A DNA stretch of 7,208 nucleotides from an uncultured Gammaproteobacteria bacterium. Lineage in GTDB: Bacteria; Pseudomonadota; Gammaproteobacteria; Pseudomonadales; Pseudohongiellaceae. Below the pieces are notes generated by a model. It had not been told where the DNA came from. It was given only the letters and a program-made list of their open reading frames with translations, and searched no databases. Positions 3,928 through 7,208 of this stretch are shown piece after piece. Each line of letters begins with the position of its first letter. The stretch's first letter is position 1. The translations under genes were made by a program, and so were the position numbers. The stretch is from the NCBI GenBank assembly GCA_903889815.1, contig CAISYX010000313.1:1-7208 (forward strand), written 5' to 3'.

Positions 3928-6144
3928 ATGAAGATGAACCGACGACGCTTTTTGCTGGGCACGACTGTTGTGGGCGGCGGCCTGCTGCTCGGCTACGCCA
4001 CGACCCGTCCGAGCAAGCACCAGCTTGCCAACGCGGCCCTTGCCGGTAACGAGCCGCCATTCCTGACTACCTGGTTAAGAATTGCGCCGGACAATACAGT
4101 CACCGTGATTGTGCCGCACTCCGAGATGGGACAGGGCGTTCTTACTGCACTGCCCATGATGGCTGCCGACGAGCTGGATGCAGACTGGGATCTGGTCAAC
4201 GTGGAGCAGGCACCGGCCACCGACCTGTTCGCCAACGGGGTGCTTATCAAGGGCTTCGCCACGTCGCTGGGCGTCAGCATTCCCCGTTTCCTCGACGGCA
4301 TGGCCACGTCCGCCACGATGAAAGTGGCCGAAATCATGAACATGCAGATCACCGGCGGCAGCAGTTCCGTTCGGTTCACTGGCGAACAAGGCATGCGCGT
4401 TGCCGGGGCGGCTGCGCGCGAGATGCTGGTGAAGGCTGCGGCAGCGCGTCTGGGGGTACCGGAAGCGGAATTGACCACGCGCCTGAGCCATGTCCACCAC
4501 GCCGCCACCAGCCGCTCGTTGACTTATGGTGAGCTGGCCAGCGACGCCGCGCTGTTTGAACCGGCGGCTTATCCTGTGCTCAAGCAGCCCGCACAGTTCA
4601 CGCTGATGGGCAAGCCCATACCGCGTATCGACATTCCCGCCAAGGTTGATGGCACTGCCGCATACGGCATTGATGCCAGGCTGCCAGGCATGCTCTATGC
4701 CGCTGTCAAGACAGCTCCCGTTTTTGGCAGCAAGCTGGCGTCTGTCGACAGCACGGCAGCGCTGCAGCGCCGGGGCGTGTTGCGAGTTGTGGAGATGGAG
4801 GATGCAGTAGCCGTGGTGGCGGACAGCTACTGGCGTGCAAAGCAGGCTCTGGACGCCATGCCCGTCAGCTTCGCAAGCTCTGCCAATGACGCCGTGTCCA
4901 CGCAGACCATTTATGCCCAATACGATCAGGCGCTGCAGGGAGAGTTGAGCGAAGATGTCGAGGCGGGCGACACAGCAGCTGCAATAGTTGGTGCGGCAAG
5001 CGTTGTGGAAGCAACTTACCGCGTCCCCTTCCTGGCCCATGCCGCCATGGAGCCCATGAACTGCACCGTGCATTTCCACGAAGGCCGCTGCGATGTCTGG
5101 ACGGGAACGCAGGACAATCTGGGCATACGTGGTCGTGTAGCCAGCATTGCTGACATGGACGAGAACGCCGTGACCGTGCACGCGTTCTACCTTGGAGGTG
5201 GCTTCGGCCGACGCCTTCCTACCTCGACCAATACCATAGATCAGGCAACGCGCATCGCGATGCTGTTCGATGTGCCGGTGAAGACAGTCTGGAGTCGTGA
5301 AGACGACATGCAGCAGGACTATTACCGACCCGCCGTCACCAGTCGGTTCCGTGCTGCCTTCGACGCCAGCGGCAACGTGACTGCCTGGGAAAACCACTAC
5401 ATCGGCAAGAATGAACCCGCCGAGGCAGCGCATACGCCCTACAGCATTGCCAACCAGTCCATTGCCTACGCTGAAAGTCCAACCCATGTGCCCTTCGGAG
5501 CATGGCGCAGCGTGGCACACTCCCAGCACACCTTCTTCATGGAATCCTTCGTGGACGAACTGGCGCATCAGGCACAGCAGAACCCCTATCAGTTCCGCCT
5601 GAACATGCTGGCTGACAAACCCCGCCACGCAGCCGTTCTCAGAGCGGCCGCGGACCGGGCCGGCTGGGAACGCAACCTGCCCGCAGGACACGCTCAGGGC
5701 ATCGCACTGCAGGAGAGCTTCGGGAGTATCGTGGCGCAGGTGGCCGAGGTGTCGATTACCGAAAGCGGGGAAGTCAAAGTGCACCGTGTGACCTGCGCAA
5801 TCGACTGCGGTCGCGCCGTGAACCCTGACACCGTGAGGTCGCAGGCAGAGAGCGGCGTGATTTTCGGACTGACCGCGGCACTGTATGGCGAAATCACCAT
5901 CGACAAGGGTGCAGTAGTGCAGCGCAATTTCAACGACTATGAGATGGTGCGCCTGCAGGATTCCCCGGAGATTGACGTGGTGACCATCGAGTCTGGCGCG
6001 GCACTGGGAGGACTGGGCGAACCGGCGACACCGCCGATCGCCGCTGCTGTGGCGAACGCGGTGTATATCCTGACGGGCCAGCGTGTAAGGGAACTGCCGA
6101 TGAAGAATTATCGCTTCACGGCGGTGCCGACGGAGAGGGTGTAA
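3928..6144 (+). CDS. Molybdopterin-binding large subunit of a Tat-exported Mo hydroxylase (IorB / aldehyde dehydrogenase type)
   Basis: The protein has 738 residues from ATG 3928, with AGGAG (3917-3921) six bases upstream. The N-terminus has a twin-arginine signal, Asn4-Arg5-Arg6-Arg7-Phe8-Leu9-Leu10, followed by a mild Gly-rich hydrophobic core (12-24); cleavage near Ala36 or Ala39, or retention as an anchor, are both possible. A first Mo-domain segment (about 45-210) carries EMGQGVLTALPMMAADEL. A hammerhead domain follows (about 225-325, GKPIPRIDIPAKVDGTAAYG). The main cofactor region has WTGTQDN, GGGFGRR at 423-429 and the FGAWRSVAHSQHTFFMESF block. The GLGEP motif at 695-699 places the catalytic Glu at 698. 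The family hydroxylates aldehydes or N-heteroaromatics with water as oxygen source, using molybdopterin cytosine dinucleotide. The substrate cannot be decided from sequence. The cytochrome c subunit often found with this type is absent here, as are XdhC/MocA-type maturation genes. The gene ends 40 bases before a convergent gene. Confidence 0.95.
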   Translation: MKMNRRRFLLGTTVVGGGLLLGYATTRPSKHQLANAALAGNEPPFLTTWLRIAPDNTVTVIVPHSEMGQGVLTALPMMAADELDADWDLVNVEQAPATDLFANGVLIKGFATSLGVSIPRFLDGMATSATMKVAEIMNMQITGGSSSVRFTGEQGMRVAGAAAREMLVKAAAARLGVPEAELTTRLSHVHHAATSRSLTYGELASDAALFEPAAYPVLKQPAQFTLMGKPIPRIDIPAKVDGTAAYGIDARLPGMLYAAVKTAPVFGSKLASVDSTAALQRRGVLRVVEMEDAVAVVADSYWRAKQALDAMPVSFASSANDAVSTQTIYAQYDQALQGELSEDVEAGDTAAAIVGAASVVEATYRVPFLAHAAMEPMNCTVHFHEGRCDVWTGTQDNLGIRGRVASIADMDENAVTVHAFYLGGGFGRRLPTSTNTIDQATRIAMLFDVPVKTVWSREDDMQQDYYRPAVTSRFRAAFDASGNVTAWENHYIGKNEPAEAAHTPYSIANQSIAYAESPTHVPFGAWRSVAHSQHTFFMESFVDELAHQAQQNPYQFRLNMLADKPRHAAVLRAAADRAGWERNLPAGHAQGIALQESFGSIVAQVAEVSITESGEVKVHRVTCAIDCGRAVNPDTVRSQAESGVIFGLTAALYGEITIDKGAVVQRNFNDYEMVRLQDSPEIDVVTIESGAALGGLGEPATPPIAAAVANAVYILTGQRVRELPMKNYRFTAVPTERV

Positions 6145-6159
6145 GTAATTGCGCAGAAT

Positions 6160-6181
6160 GTTCGCGGGCAAGCCCGCGAAC
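6160..6181. repeat. Perfect REP-like palindrome between convergent genes
   Basis: GTTCGCGGGC (6160-6169) and GCCCGCGAAC (6172-6181) are perfect inverted copies separated by AA; as RNA it would be nine pairs closed by a CAAG loop. It sits 15 bases after one stop codon (6144) and 3 bases before the other (6185). There is no U-tract on either side. The core, TTCGCGGG-CAA-GCCCGCGA, closely resembles the repetitive extragenic palindromes of Pseudomonas species, which lie between convergent genes like this. It could also serve as a bidirectional transcript end. Confidence 0.65.
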
Positions 6182-6184
6182 TGA

Positions 6185-7208
6185 CTACTGCTGCCTCTGC
6201 CCGCCCCCGGCCGCAGGCCGCTGCCTCTGTGTATTCATCATTTGATGAAACTCAGTGAACTCCAGCCCCCCTGTCTTGTCCTTGTCCATCACGAGGAATG
6301 CCATGGCCAGTCTCTGACGAGCCCGCTCAGGCATTTCGTTCAGTTCGATCTTGCCGTCCAGATTCTTGTCCATGAAGCCCATACTCAGACTGGTGACATA
6401 TTCCTGCTTGTTGATTTCGCGCACGTCGTCGGCCTTGTTGGCATAACGGAAGGACACGCCCCCGTACAGCATTTCCTCCCAGGTCTGCTCGCCAAAGCTT
6501 ACCTGCGCCTCGGCATCAGGATTGCTGAGATTGCTGGGTGAATTGTCATACACCATGGTGTGGATCAGTCGGGTTCCCGCCGGCACCTCCAGGGGTTCCT
6601 CCAACTGGAAGTAGCGCTGCCAGTTGAAGTCATAATTCGGCACTGACAGCACCAGCTCTTCGCGGCCATCGGGATAGACTACCGAAAACGTCGAGCTGCG
6701 CCCGCGATAATGGGCATGGGGAAACAGGCTGTACACGACCACATCTTTCTGGAACTGGTAATAGGCCTTCTCTTCATCCCTGCCTTCACCTGGCGCTATC
6801 TCAATGTCCACATTCAAAATGGCGTAATGCTGCAACGTGAACTCTGGCGGCTCTTCCGCAAAGTAAAGGCCGATGCGGGTCTGGTCCACGGTCTCGCGCC
6901 CATAGGTGGTGTAGTGCATCTGGCTGAAGAAAGTAGCACCCGCTGGCACCAGCACGCCCGTACCCTGCGGATACTCGTAGACCTCGTTGCCGGGCACGAA
7001 GGTCATCAACTGCGACTGCAGCAGCGCGTCACCAATGGGTGTTCCCAGGTCCATGCCGTTGGGCTCATCCTTCTGGCCGAAGGTTGCGATGGCGTGATGC
7101 AGTACCTGACGATCACTCGGGACGATCTGTACAGCCCGCACCCAGACATCGTGATCCAGCGGATTGTCGACTGTCAGTATCTGGTAGTCCAGAGAGCCTG
7201 TTGCCGGA
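6185..7208 (-). CDS. Copper type II ascorbate-dependent (PHM/DBM-like) monooxygenase with C-terminal EF-hands, C-terminal part
   Basis: The frame is open to the window edge; 340 residues are visible (numbered here from the first full codon, 7207-7205) and the N-terminus lies beyond base 7208. A GTG at 7141 is not the start, because conserved sequence (VDNPLDHDVWVRAVQIVP) continues above it. The visible part holds both copper-domain halves of the PHM fold. His37-His38 (VLHHAIATF) and His98 (QMHYTTYG) match the Cu-H site; His164-x-His166 (FPHAHYRG) and Met246 (EQTWEEMLYG) match the Cu-M site, with spacings close to PHM's 107/108, 172, 242/244 and 314. Other family blocks are YPQGTGVLVPAGATF, NYDFNWQRYF and VYDNSPSNLSNPD. 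Two EF-hand loops end the protein: Asp280-Asn282-Asp284-Gly285-Ile287-Glu291 and Asp308-Asp310-Thr312-Gly313-Leu315-Glu319. A Gln/Arg/Gly tail follows. Related bacterial proteins often carry a redoxin or cytochrome c domain in front; that cannot be seen here. The substrate is unknown. Confidence 0.9.
   Translation of the reverse strand, partial: PATGSLDYQILTVDNPLDHDVWVRAVQIVPSDRQVLHHAIATFGQKDEPNGMDLGTPIGDALLQSQLMTFVPGNEVYEYPQGTGVLVPAGATFFSQMHYTTYGRETVDQTRIGLYFAEEPPEFTLQHYAILNVDIEIAPGEGRDEEKAYYQFQKDVVVYSLFPHAHYRGRSSTFSVVYPDGREELVLSVPNYDFNWQRYFQLEEPLEVPAGTRLIHTMVYDNSPSNLSNPDAEAQVSFGEQTWEEMLYGGVSFRYANKADDVREINKQEYVTSLSMGFMDKNLDGKIELNEMPERARQRLAMAFLVMDKDKTGGLEFTEFHQMMNTQRQRPAAGGGQRQQ

Noticed and set aside
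3356..4060. 234-codon minus-strand frame across the operon start
   Set aside because: It overlaps two strongly supported plus-strand genes and has Ser/Arg/Cys-rich shadow composition.
4075..6171. A 698-codon open frame on the minus strand opposite the Mo hydroxylase large subunit
   Set aside because: It is a codon-bias shadow: rich in His, Cys, Arg and Gly with no recognisable domain, and lies opposite a gene with clear family motifs over its full length.

Overview
This window looks like chromosomal DNA from a Gram-negative proteobacterium, most likely a gammaproteobacterium of the aerobic, oligotrophic or marine kind. The basis is a TonB-dependent outer-membrane receptor, a lipoprotein with a lipobox, a Tat-exported molybdenum hydroxylase, fairly high GC by eye and AGGAG-type ribosome binding sites. 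No sequence search was possible, so the taxonomic placement is inference. I see no CRISPR array, tRNA, rRNA, transposase or phage gene.

Layout. Positions 1-495 (+) are the last 164 codons of a TonB-dependent receptor, followed by a strong hairpin terminator (521-558). Positions 496-992 hold no intact gene. They contain a plausible promoter and a start with a good ribosome binding site and signal peptide, but the frame is broken by three in-frame stops, so I read it as the 5' remnant of a dead exported-protein gene. Positions 993-2612 (+) encode a membrane-anchored, FMN- and 3Fe-4S-containing protein of the glutamate synthase central/FMN-domain family, with no glutaminase domain and no partner subunit nearby. 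A small lipoprotein gene of unknown function lies on the minus strand (2756-3121), convergent with it; hairpins sit between the two.

Positions 3122-3448 are a divergent intergenic region with a candidate minus-strand promoter and, unexpectedly, a plus-strand rho-independent terminator. Next is a tight two-gene operon (3449-3910 and 3928-6144) for a xanthine dehydrogenase-family oxidoreductase of the isoquinoline 1-oxidoreductase/aldehyde dehydrogenase type: a small 2[2Fe-2S] subunit and a large molybdopterin subunit with a Tat signal. The operon is separated by a perfect REP-like palindrome (6160-6181) from a convergent minus-strand gene, 6185 to the window end. That gene encodes the C-terminal part of a copper type II (PHM/DBM-like) monooxygenase with all six expected copper ligands and a C-terminal pair of EF-hands.

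Together the window is rich in redox enzymes acting at or outside the cytoplasmic membrane: an outer-membrane importer, a membrane-anchored flavo-iron-sulfur enzyme, a periplasmic Mo hydroxylase and a probable extracytoplasmic copper monooxygenase. Nothing in the sequence proves that they form one pathway. The least ordinary items are the PHM-EF-hand fusion, the orphan membrane-anchored glutamate synthase-like protein, the broken exported gene, the orphan terminator in the divergent region and the REP-like palindrome.
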